A stretch of 64,000 nt of DNA from Tilletiopsis washingtonensis (taxonomy: Eukaryota > Basidiomycota > Exobasidiomycetes > Entylomatales). Made by a program: the position numbers and the translations under genes. How positions within the stretch are numbered: position 1 is the stretch's first letter; the number at the start of each line of letters is the position of its first letter. Of this stretch, positions 53,731-64,000 are shown in pieces. The stretch spans positions 115,137-179,136 of the forward strand of contig NW_020312005.1 in assembly GCF_003144115.1 (NCBI RefSeq). Direction: 5' to 3'. The notes under the pieces are model-generated. The model made no database searches and was not told the origin of the DNA. It saw only the letters and a program-made list of their open reading frames with translations.

Positions 53731-56453
53731 GCTGGGAGAGAGCGTGGTGGGAGTAGAGCGGGCGTGCGGATGCGGGCCATCGTGCGTACCGCTGCGGCGG
53801 GCGCTGCGTATTTGAGGCGTGCGCGCCGGCGACGCAAGAGGCAGGCGGAGGCCCAGCCGCAGCAGGCGCGACACGCCCGGCGCGCCAAGGGCGGCGCAGC
53901 GCAGCGCAGCAGCAGCCTGCCTGGTGCTGCCAGCCGCCAGCCTGCGCGCCGGAGAGGGAGGCGCAGGGCAGCAGGATGTTGGGCGCGCAGGCGGAGTCAA
54001 GAGTGGCGGAGTCAGCGTGCCGGGAGCCAAGGCGTCAATGGATGCGCGCGGCGGGCGCCGGCCACTGTGCTGCGCCGCCGCGGCACTCGGCCCCTCAGCC
54101 GCCTCAGCTCAGGGTGCAGCGTGCGCCACGCCGGCGCGGCACCACGCAGATCCGCCGCCGCAAGCGCAGGGCAGCTGCTCCTCCTCCATCGCACCATCCG
54201 CGCCGCACCGCACAGCACCAGGCAGCGTTCGGCGCCAGCGTGGCCACAGCACAGCGCAGACCGTGCGCTCCTGCCCTCTGGCGTCTGTCGCCGCGACTCG
54301 GCCGGGCTCTGAGACGGCCTGGGCCGTGCCGCACGCCCCCGTGCGCCCGGCGCAGGAGCGCACTACCGGCGACGGCCGCGCGCCACGCAGCCGCGGCCGG
54401 GCGACGGAGGCAGGCGGCCCGGCAGCAGCAGGCAAAGCACGGGGAGCGCGTGCAGCAGCGTGCAGACATGCGCTATGGGCGCCACTCGCTGCCGTGCTGC
54501 CGCCTGGGTGCTGATGCTGGGAGCACCCGAGCGGCAACCGGCCGACGCAGGCACCAGCGCGGCGCTGAGGCTGCGGCAGCCGCTGCTGCGCCGCACCTCG
54601 CCGCTTGTGCGGCCGCTACTGCGCTGCTCTGCTGCCGGGCTGCCGCTGCGCCCTGCGGCGCTGCGGCACCGCGCCCGAGGCAGCGGCGCTCGCAGCCCGC
54701 GACAGCCGCAGCGCGGCGGGCCATCCGAGGGCCGTCTGCGCGGCTGTCTCGCCCGGCGGCGTGAGAAGCGGCCTCGCGGGCACTGCATGCTGGAGCGACA
54801 CAGGCGCGGGGCGCATCGCCATGCTCGCCGCCGGCTGCTCTTGCGGTGCATCGCACTGGGAGCAGCATGCTGAGGTGGACGTTGACGCAGCAGAGGCGGC
54901 ACGCGATCGCCAGCCGCAGCGGCAGCGTCTTTGCCTGCGCGTGCTGCGCCGTGCGGCAGCTTCCGAACGTCAGGCACGCGCGGGAGTGCGTCTCTGGCCG
55001 CAAGATGCAGCGGCAGCGCCGAGGCGCGCGCGCAGCGGCAGCACAGCAGCAGCACAGCGCAGAGCAAGAGAGTAGACTCAGACTGCAGCGACGCAGCAGC
55101 GGCGGTCGCGCCGGCGCAGCCCGAGCAGCCGCAGCGTGAGAGCGCCGGCCTCGGCGGCGGAGGAGAGGAACGATGTTGCCGCTCAGCTCCAGGCGCGCAG
55201 ACAAGCACGCTGTGGGCTGCACGGCTGCGGCTCTGCTCGGCCCGGCGAGGCGAGGCGAGGAGGGCGAGGAAGGAGGAGCGAAGGAGCGCGCCACAGTTTG
55301 GCGCGGGAGCGCGGGAGCATCGCATCTGCAGCAGCATCAGACCCTCGGGGCCGCGGCTCGACGTGCGCGCGCCGAGCGCATGCCCGAGCACGGAGGCGCA
55401 GGCGCAGCTGCAGCACGGCACAGGCGCGAAGGCATGCACGGCAGCCAGGCAGTGTCGCCCACGCCGAGCGAGATGTGCTGCGGCCTGCGGCGCGCCTCGG
55501 CGCCGGCGTGTGGCTGGCGGCTGCCTCGTGCCTTGGCTTCGCTGCGGCTGCGGCTGCGGCAGGAGCAAGATGCAGCGGCGCCGTCTTCTCCTCCCTTCGC
55601 TGCTGCTGCCACCGACGCACAGCAAGATGGCGCCGCCTCGCGCGCACCGTCGATCCTCGTGACGTGCGGCTGCAGCAGCTGCAGCTGCGTCTCGCTGCCT
55701 CTTGGCCTGGTGCTGCATGCTGCTAGCACGTGAGACGGCCTGCTCTTGGCGCCATCGAACGGGCGTCGCAGGCACTCGCGCGTCAAGGTCGAGATGCAGC
55801 GATCGGCGCAGCATTCGACGCTCACAGTTGCAGCGGCACAACCTTCAGCGAGCGCTCCTGCATCACCGACTCGCGTCGTCGCGCGACACGCGCTGCTTGG
55901 CACGGCCGAGGTCCTGGTCTCACGGCTGCCAGACCTGCTCCCAGACACGGCTGCAGGCACGCCGGTGCAGCGTGCAGACGGCTGCGGCCCCTGCTGCGCC
56001 CGACTGGTGGCCGCAGCCAGTCGCAACACAACTCGGCCGTGCAGATGCAGCATCGCCTGAGCCGGAGCCGCTCCCAGAGCCGGAACGCAGCCAGGGCACC
56101 GTGGGCGTCGGCAGCTCGAGCGGTGCGTCCGTGCAGCAGCGTCAGCATGCAGCTCTGCCAAGCTCCAGCCTCCATGCCTTGCCGCTCAGCACGCCTGCCG
56201 CAGCGTGCAGCAGGGCCGCTTGTGCCGCTCCTGCGACAGCTGCTCGGATGCGCTCGTGCGAGGCTGGAATCGATGAGCGACGTGCGCGCCTCTCGACGTC
56301 GAGACATGGCCGGCGCCGAGTCGACAGCATGGACGCAGCCTGACCGCGCAGGTGCCAGCTGCACCGGCCGCTTCGCAGACGACCACATGCAGGAGTGGAT
56401 CAAGGGTCTATAAAAGCCATCGTGCTGCCCGCCTGCGTCCGCGTGTGTGCTGC
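53731..56453. other. Gene-poor 2.7-kb stretch
   Basis: The longest region of the window without a supportable gene. Several open frames over 200 codons overlap on both strands, but their translations are low-complexity Arg/Ala/Cys/Ser and lack motifs or spliceable structure. The DNA is rich in GCAGC, CTGCAG and GCTGC words. A good TATA box, CTATAAAAG, is at 56407-56415, but no plus-strand gene follows before UBC13. It may hold a non-coding transcript, a decayed gene or just a long promoter for the hydrolase gene. Confidence 0.45.
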
Positions 56454-57487
<1,034 letters not shown>

Positions 57488-57636
57488 GGCCGCAGCAGGG
57501 GTGGTGTGGACGAGGGCGGGGACCGGCGGGCGCGTGGGCCGGCAGCGAGGGTGGTGGAGGGACGGCGAGGCGCAGCGGCGCGAGCGGCGCCGGGCGGCCG
57601 GGCCGTGCGCCGCGTGAATATTCGGGGGCGCGCGCG

Positions 57637-57667
57637 GGAAAATGCGCCCCTGCGGGGCGCATTTTCC
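57637..57667. promoter_or_regulatory. Perfect 31-bp hairpin in the UBC13/TOA2 promoter
   Basis: GGAAAATGCGCCCC and its exact reverse complement flank a 3-base TGC loop. The left arm begins inside GCGCGGGAAAA, which on the other strand reads TTTTCCCGCGC, a good match to the E2F/MBF-type consensus used for cell-cycle control. It lies 150 bp from the UBC13 start and 208 bp from the TOA2 start. Confidence 0.7.
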
Positions 57668-57874
57668 ATCCTCACGTGCGGCGATGCGGCGTGGGAGCAG
57701 CACCGCTGAGACGCTGTGTGGCCGCTGCGCGCTAAGGCTGCGCCGTCTCCCCCACCATCCCGATCACCACTCGCCCGCCTGCACCACCACCACCTCCTGC
57801 CGCCGTCTGCCGCGCCACCGCGCCTGTCTGCTCGCAGCACTCCCGCCAGCGCACTCCGTCCGCCGCTGCCCGCC

Positions 57875-58485
57875 ATGGCGGCCAACCGCCAGAGCAGCCA
57901 GTACTACGAGCTGTACCGCCGCAGCTCGTGAGTGGCGCCGAGGCCGCGTGCTGCTGCGCAGGTGTGGCCCGACGGCGGAGCTGCTGCAGGCGCACGCCGT
58001 GCCGTGCTGCTGCATGTGCCCTGGCGCAGTGACGCCGGCCTCGCCGCTGGGCCGCCAGACGCACACGCGGCCGCACGACCGCCTGTGCCCTTCGCGCCGC
58101 TCCAGCTGACACGCGGCGGCCGGCAGCATCGGCATGCAGCTCACGGACGCGCTCGACGAGCTCATCCAGTCGGGCCACATCAACCCCGTGCTCGCGATGA
58201 AGGTGCTCACGCAGTTCGACAAGTCCGTCGCCGAGACGCTCAACAAGAAGGTCAAGAGCAAGAGCTCGCTCAAGGTTTGCAGACTCGCGCGCGGCTGGCG
58301 CGGCCGGACGTGGCGCTGACGGGCCATGCAACCAGGGCCACCTGCACTACTACCGCTCGTGCGACGAGGTGTGGACGTTCATCGTCAAGGACGCCATGCT
58401 CAAGCTCGACAACGGCGAGATGCTGCCCGTGTCGCGCGCCCGCATCGTCGCCTGCAAGCTCGGCGACTCGAGCGCAGCCAAGTAG
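57875..58485 (+). CDS. TOA2: Transcription factor IIA small (gamma) subunit
   Basis: TFIIA stabilises TBP on promoters. The protein reads YYELYRRSS, then [53 protein letters not shown] and [11 protein letters not shown], which is the full family pattern. Exons 57875-57927, 58127-58274 and 58336-58485 give 116 aa, the usual size. The first intron is 199 bp and the last has the weaker donor GTTTGC. It shares a 387-bp promoter with UBC13. Confidence 0.95.
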
Positions 58486-58619
58486 CCTGCCCGCTGCGCG
58501 CTGCCGCTCGCTCCGCACCCTCACGCCCACTCACGCCCGTCTCCGCTGTCCCTCGTCGTCGCGCTCGCTCATCCATGTACTCTTCACTCCACCTACAATC
58601 ACTAGTGTCTAATTCGCAG

Positions 58620-60563
58620 TCAGCCGCGCCCCGGCCCGCCCTCGCCGGCCAGCTGCCACTTGTCAAACTCGGCCTCGCCAAAGCGCAGCATCGTCGTGGT
58701 GCCGTGGTCGCAGATGGCGAGCACGACGGTGCGGCGCCCGGCCTTGAGCGCCGGAAACGGGTTCGGCGGCCGCCGGTCGGCGCCGGTCCGAGGGCCGCGG
58801 CGCGGCACAAACTTGATGAGCGCTCCTGGCGGTGCGTGTGCAAAGGTCTCCGCCACGAGCACGCCCAGACGGCGCAGTAGCGAGGCCAGTGCCTCGACCC
58901 GCGCCTGCAGCGGCGCAGGCAGGCGTGCGAGCATGCGGAGCAGCGGGCTCTCCTCGCGGCGCTTGCGCTGCAGCTCGTTCTGCTGCGCGTCGCGCCGCTC
59001 GCGCTCGAGCTTGCGCACAGCCATGCGCCCGTAGCTCTCGTCGTTGCGCTGCTTCTCCTCGCGGGCGCGCTGAGCCTCCTCGTCGCCCGCTTCGCCGAGG
59101 GCCAGCGGCACGGGCACCTGCCCAAAGAGATGAGCAAACTCGGCCGCAGTCGGCACCGACGTCGAGCGTGCGGGCGCCACGGCAATGCGAAACTCGGGCG
59201 GCGACGGGTCTGACTTCTTGAAGCGCGTCGCCGGCCGCCAGGCGTAGTAGAAGATCGGGAAGCGCTCGGTGGCCGGCAGTGCCTGGCGCGGACGTGCTGC
59301 GTGGCCGCTGGGCACGATGCGCAGCTGCGAGAAGGCCGAGTCTGACGCACGTGTCAGCGACAGGAACGCCAGCAGAACACGGCGCCTGCTCACCATAGGT
59401 GTCCCACCGCCTGCCGCCGATGCCCAGCAGGCCAGTGCCACGCGGCGGCGGCGGTGCGAGGCGTGCCAGCAGCCGGCGGAGCCACATCGCAACGCTGTAC
59501 CGTGCATCGCCGAGCAGCTGTGCCGCTCGTCGGAAGGGATAGAGCAGGAGGTCGAAGACAGTCACGAGGCGCAGCGGCCGCCGCGGGTCCGCGACGATGC
59601 CCGCGGCCGTGCTGCTCTCGCCCTGCCGTGCGGCGACGGCGGTGCGGTGCAGCTCCTCGTACGTCGCCGCGCGCTGCACTGGATAGCCGAGCCGCTTGAG
59701 GTACGCATACACCTGCGTGCCCGCGCGTCAGCCGTCGCGCCGGGCGCCGCGCCGTGCCTGCTGGCCGCACGCACCTGGTAGCGCTCGCGCGTGAGGCCGT
59801 CGCTCGTGCTCAGCTCCGCCCACGCCTGCTGCACGCTCATGCCCACCCACGCCTCGTCGGCGTCGTGCGCCGTGCCGCGGTAGGCATGCACGCGCCGCCG
59901 GCACTCGAGGCTGCCGCGCTCGACGAGGTAGAGCGCCTCCTCGGGCAGCAGCTCGACGCGGGCGCGCGTGCGCGGGTAGAAGACGCCGTCCTTGGTCACG
60001 CCCGCCACGGCCGGCCGGCTCGCTGCCGCCGCCGCAGGCCAGAGGTCGGCGTCGCTGCCGTCGTCGAGCAGCGGCACGCGGCGCGTGCAGCCCAGCGACG
60101 CAAACACGGCGCCGTGCTGCGTGTGCAGCACGCAGCGCTGCAGCTCGGGCACCCACGTGCCCGTCGAGAGCAGCTTGCTGCCGCGCAGTGCGGGGCATCA
60201 GCAGTGGCCAGCGGACGAGTGTGCTGCCCGTGTCGTGGCTCACCTGCCGATGCGCCGCTCGCCGCTGATCGCCTCGCGCATGGCGGCGCGCGACTTCTCG
60301 AGCGCACGCTGCTGCGCGCCGAAGCCCGTCGGCTCAAAGTCCTTCTCGCCGCGCTTGGGGATGAAGGGCACGGCGGCGCTGCTGCGGGCGCGCGCGGCGA
60401 GGGCGAGGAGCTGCGAGTAGTCGGGCACGTCGTCCTCGGGGTCCGAGGCGCCGTCGTCGGAGCCGGCGCCCACGGCGGCGGCGTCGTCGTCGTCGCGCGC
60501 TGCGGACAGCGGCTGCGGCGCGGCCGAGGGTGCGTCGGGGTCGGCGTCGGGCTGCAGCGACAT
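58620..60563 (-). CDS. SEN54: tRNA-splicing endonuclease subunit SEN54
   Basis: Sen54 is a structural subunit of the complex that cuts introns out of tRNA precursors. Landmarks are an acidic start (DDDDAAAVGAGSDDG), the core EALYLVERGSLECRRR, SVQQAWAEL, RYQVYAYLKRLGYPVQR, FKKSDPSPPEF, and near the end LAICDHGTTTMLRFGEAEF. Exons 60563-60244, 60177-59775, 59712-59394 and 59341-58620 give 587 aa, within the fungal range. A charged Arg/Glu helix (around residues 445-475) lies between the two halves. A GC palindrome box is 141-166 bp upstream of the start. Confidence 0.9.
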
Positions 60564-61316
60564 GGCGAGGGCGGGTGCGGGTGGAGTGGAGCAGAGGCAG
60601 AGAGGCGCGCGCGCGGCACGACGCTGCCCTGGCAGACTCACTTGGCCCTCGAGAGCGAGCTGCCCGCCGCCGCCAAAATTCAGACTCTCCGTGCGAGAGA
60701 GCAGCGGCGCGCGCCGCGCGCGGCGCGCGTGACCGAGCGGCTTGGCACGCGCCAAGTGCAAGTGCTGCCGCGCGTGCCTCGACTCGCGGCTGCCCTTCGC
60801 CCTCGCTACATTCTTCATTCTGCTGCACCCGCAGATACGCAAGACTTGAATCGGCTGCGGAGCGAGAGCAGAGGAGGGAAGCGTCAGTCTGCAGTCGGAG
60901 TCTAGCACAGGGATGGGGCAGGCGTGATGCTGACTGCCGCTGCAAGCAGTGCATCTGCGGGCACAGCCCGCAGCGCGCGGCGCGCACTTGGCGTCTGCAG
61001 CGGCGCCGTCTCAGCGAGGGGCAGTCATTGCGCCGTGCAAAGTCGCTGTGAGCTACAGCTCTGGGAGTAGAGGAACAAAAGTGCGCCTCAGCCACGCATC
61101 TGCCTCGGCATGGAGGAGCGGCCAGACAGGCGAGAAGAGGCGCGAGGAGCGAGGCGCTGCAGCAAGGTGGAGGGACGCCAACTCCCGAGTGCCGAGAAGC
61201 TCTTGTTCGACGTGCGCTCGCTCGAGCCACGCAAGCGGCGCCGCTTCCCTTCGCCTTTGTCCTCGTCGTCTGGCACCGCACACTTCTCTTCCCACCACCA
61301 CCCACCCTACTCCAGC
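60564..61316. other. Divergent promoter region SEN54/farnesyltransferase
   Basis: About 750 bp. GCGGCGCGCGCCGCGCGCGG at 60704-60723 is one of the recurrent GC palindrome boxes. An open plus-strand frame extends upstream of the farnesyltransferase ATG from 61110, but its sequence (Arg/Glu-rich) is not part of the enzyme family. Confidence 0.45.
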
Positions 61317-61942
61317 ATGTCAACGCTGCACCAACCGGCGCATTTCCTCCCGCTGGACGACTACGCCTCCTCCACCAGTGCCGCACAGGTGCCGGTAGAG
61401 CGCGAGCTCGCCTCACTCGGCGCCGCCTATCGCGCGTCGTCGTCGTCGGCGCCCGGCGCCGCTCCCGAGCTGCAGCGCGCTGCGCATCTCGCCTTTCTCG
61501 CGCGTGCCCTGCATCCGCTGCCCGCCTCGCACGTCGCCTTCGACAGCACGCGTCCCTGGCTCGTCTACTGGGCCGCGCACGCCTCCTACCTGCTCGCCGC
61601 GCCGCTGCACGCGCGCCTGCAGGCTCGCGCCGCAGAGACGCTGCTCAAGTGCCAGGCCACACTGGGCGGCTTCGGCGGCGCACATGGACAGACGGGTCAC
61701 TTGATGGCCACCTACGCCGCCGTCATGGCCTTTGCGTACGTCGGCGACAGGCACAGCTGGGAGGCGATTGACCGGTGAGTTTTGGCCCCATCGTAGGCGA
61801 AGACGGGGCGCGCACCTTTTGCCGCAAAGGGAGACGCAAAGGCGGCGGGCAGGAAGAGGGAGGCCGCTTCTTTGCAAAAGGGCGACGGCCAGATAGAGTA
61901 GAAGGCTGGGAGCTGGCAAAGTTGCCACGCGCATGATGCTCG

Positions 61943-61973
<31 letters not shown>

Positions 61974-63340
61974 ACATTCTCCATGGTGTCTCTCCCTAAG
62001 GGCTCCGCTCCCTCCTCGCTGCCTTTTGCGCTCCCACAAGCGCTATATGCTGGACGAGGTGGCCTTTTGCTGAGTTCCCCCCTTCCCACGCCCTCACACT
62101 CCACAACAGGCCGGCGATGTACGCCTTTCTCCTCTCCCTCAAGCTCCCCGACGGCTCCTTCACCGTGCACGTCGGCGGCGAAGTCGACGTGCGCGCGACG
62201 TACTGCGTCGTCTGTGTCTCGCTGCTGCTCGGCATTGCCACGCCGCACCTGCTCGAGGGATGCGACGAGTTCATCGCTTCGTGAGTTGTTGTTGTTGTTT
62301 CGCCACACACGAATCGCGCGGAAAGCAAAAGAGGCAGAGAAAGGAGCAGCGGCTGATAGAAGGCAAGGCAACAGGTGCCAGACGTATGAAGGAGGCCTGT
62401 GTGCGGCCAGTCAACCCAGCTACTCGGCGCACGCCACGCTGGATCGTTCAGCGCCGCGTCCCGCGCTCGGCGAAGCACACGGCGGCTACACCTTCTGTGC
62501 CGTCGCCTCGCACCTGGCTCTCTCTTTGCTTCCTCTTCCTCCCTGCTCCTCCTCGGCGCCTCAGCTCGACGAGGCGGCGCTGCTGCGCTGGGCCACGTCG
62601 CAACAGGGCGCCGCGAGCGAACTGGGCGGCTTCAGGGGCCGCACGAACAAGCTCGTCGACGGCTGCTATGGCTGGTTCGCCGGCGCAGGCATGTTTGCCT
62701 GCCTGCAGGCACTGCTGCAGAGACGAGCGGCATGGTGGAAGTCAGAGGAAGAGGAGGAGGAGAAGGCGCAGAGTGCAGCAGAGGACGAGGAATGGATCGA
62801 CGGTGCGTTCGTTTGCCCCTCTCCCCCCCCCCATCTTCTTTCTGCGACGCTCATTTCTTCTCGCACAATTTCCCAGATCCACTCTCCTTCTCTCCCTCCG
62901 ACGCCTTTCTCTTCGACCGCCTCGCCCTGCAAGAATACGTCCTCCTGGCCGCGCAGGATGCCTCGGGCGGCGGCGGAGGAGGCGGCCTGCGCGACAAGCC
63001 CGGAGCGCGCTGCGACGCCTATCATACGTGCTACAATCTGTCCGGCATGTCGCTGGCGCAGCACCGCCTGCGCGTCGACGCCGCGAGTCGCCGCGCGCTC
63101 GAGGACATGTGGAAGTCGCAGCAGCAGCAGCAGCAAGGCGACGAGGAGGCTGAGGAGGAGGAGGCCGACGCATGGCGCAAGGCATGCTACGTCTCCTGTC
63201 TCGCCTGGAGCGCCGAAGCCGCGCACAAGGCCGTCGTGGGCGAGGCGGAGCGCAACGAGCTGGTGCCCACGCATCCGGTCTTCAACGTGGCGTTTCCCAA
63301 GCTCAAGGAGATGCTCGATTGGGCGTATGGGCAGGCGTGA
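61317..63340 (+). CDS. RAM1: Protein farnesyltransferase beta subunit
   Basis: Attaches farnesyl groups to CaaX proteins such as Ras and mating pheromone precursors, together with the alpha subunit. The prenyltransferase repeats are visible: CQATLGGFGGAHGQTGHLMATYAAV, of which the GGFGG and HLMATYA parts are typical; ATYCVVCVSLLLG; CQTYEGGL; EAHGGYTFC; GFRGRTNKLVDGCYGWF, containing the zinc-ligand D and C; and DAYHTCYNLSG with the last zinc-ligand His. Exons 61317-61774, 62110-62280, 62375-62400, 62452-62802 and 62877-63340 give 489 aa. The exon of 26 nt and its 51-bp intron are inferred; reading through stays in frame too. Intron 1 (335 bp) has a 31-C tract. Acidic and Gln runs lie near residues 305 and 420. 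Confidence 0.92.
61943..61973 (+). repeat. Poly-C tract of 31 bases in a farnesyltransferase intron
   Basis: A pure run of C in intron 1. Pure runs of this length are often miscounted by sequencing, so the number may be wrong. It could form an i-motif or, on the other strand, a G-quadruplex. Confidence 0.95.
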
Positions 63341-63703
63341 GAGGCGCGCGCGCAAAGAGGGGCCGCACACGTACGACGAGGGCGCAACTTTCACGCGCGC
63401 GACATACTACGCCGAACGCCCCCTTCTTGTCCCCTTCCTCCTCATTCTCCTGCCGTGTCCGCCTGCGCGTTGCTCGCAGAGAAGCCAAGCTTCACGGCTT
63501 TTACGCCCTCCGGGGCGCTGTATAATACCACAACCTCTCCTCTCGGCTCTCTCTCCCTCTCTCTCTCCGCTCGCACCGATGCATGTGGCCTGCTGGTGCT
63601 GGTATGCTCGCATTCGCAAGACTGGACGCAGCCCCCAAGGGGTGCCGTTGCGGCCGTGCGCGTGGGCGCGCACACTCATCTTCGCCCTGCCCGCGCGTCT
63701 CTT
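63341..63703. other. Intergenic at the right end
   Basis: About 360 bp on the convergent side of two genes. TGTATAATACC near 63520 is a TATA-like word without a gene after it, and a CT-rich run follows at about 63547-63570. Nothing else seen. Confidence 0.45.
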
Positions 63704-64000
63704 TCAAAGGCCCTCCCTGACCAGCTGTCCCGGCTTCAAGCCCTTTGCCTTTGCCTCGGCGGCCAGCTGCGCGCGTGTGCGCACGCCGTTCCACGACGGC
63801 GCCGCCGCCGCCGTCGCGCCTCCTGCCGCTGCGCCTCCTCCGCCGCCGCTCGAGGAGGCGCGCGGACTCAGCGTCGTGCCCTGGAAGCGCGCCACGAGGG
63901 CGTCAATGTCGAGCTGGCGCGCGCGCCGCCATTGCTTGACGTCCTGCCGCAGCTCGGAGAGCAGGCGGGCAAGTTGGTTGTAGAACTGCTCGCCGGAGAG
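63704..64000 (-). CDS. C-terminal part of an unidentified gene (runs off right edge)
   Basis: The minus strand is open from the right edge to a TGA at 63706-63704. The visible 98 residues read GEQFYNQLARLLSELRQDVK and WRRARQLDIDALVARFQG (helical, amphipathic, coiled-coil-like), then a Gly/Ala-rich stretch, then RTRAQLAAEAKAKGLKPGQL. No family recognised. The start and most of the protein lie outside the window. Confidence 0.5.
   Translation of the reverse strand, partial: LSGEQFYNQLARLLSELRQDVKQWRRARQLDIDALVARFQGTTLSPRASSSGGGGGAAAGGATAAAAPSWNGVRTRAQLAAEAKAKGLKPGQLVREGL

Noticed and set aside
54363-55841. 492-codon minus-strand frame in the gene-poor stretch
   Set aside because: The translation is Arg/Ala/Ser/Cys noise without motifs, and equally long frames overlap it on the other strand.

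Overview
The window looks like nuclear DNA of a GC-rich basidiomycete fungus, probably Ustilaginomycotina or Pucciniomycotina; I cannot name the genus. Genes carry many introns, mostly 45-65 bp, with GTGAGT/GTGCGT-type donors and CTGAC-like branch sites. Many gene pairs are divergent or convergent, and the identifiable proteins are standard fungal mitochondrial, nuclear and secreted families. Gene models were spliced by hand. Where exon coordinates are listed, the exon sum was checked to be a whole number of codons.

Left block (1-4.7 kb). A partial gene for a secreted, cysteine-rich protein with repeated beta-sandwich-like domains runs off the left edge on the minus strand. Its near-identical partner lies at 38.7-41.8 kb in the opposite orientation, so a duplicated segment of about 2 kb forms inverted arms around 35 kb. 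At the inner edge of the left arm is a relic of a third copy's 3' end, joined to the 3' half of a decayed MFS transporter. A PRELI/MSF1-domain gene follows.

Housekeeping and accessory block (4.9-37.3 kb). In order: GUF1 (mitochondrial EF4/LepA), a 2OG-Fe(II) oxygenase resembling TET/JBP enzymes set head-to-head with a large disordered, probably nuclear protein, an unresolved 2-kb stretch with a 54-bp palindrome, a FEX/CrcB fluoride exporter, an Ap4A phosphorylase-type ATP adenylyltransferase, succinyl-CoA ligase alpha subunit, a GMC oxidoreductase, a DDHD-type phospholipase, an SDR, an isopenicillin-N-synthase-like dioxygenase, a secreted aldose-1-epimerase, a FAM210/DUF1279 mitochondrial protein and an inositol-polyphosphate 5-phosphatase.

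Right block (37.3-64 kb). The duplicated promoter arm and the full secreted protein (with a late frameshift), a poorly resolved hypothetical gene, a two-RRM protein, TTC27/EMW1, a secreted alpha/beta hydrolase, a 2.7-kb gene-poor stretch, UBC13, TFIIA small subunit, tRNA-splicing endonuclease subunit SEN54, farnesyltransferase beta subunit, and the end of an unidentified gene at the right edge.

Most neighbours are unrelated in function. Local structure comes from shared bidirectional promoters (PRELI/GUF1, oxygenase/nuclear protein, LSC1/GMC, DDHD/SDR, UBC13/TOA2, SEN54/FTase), several of which carry self-complementary GC boxes 80-190 bp from the start codons. The least conventional parts are the inverted duplication with its decayed junction, the TET/JBP-like divergent pair, and a set of palindromes and minisatellites.
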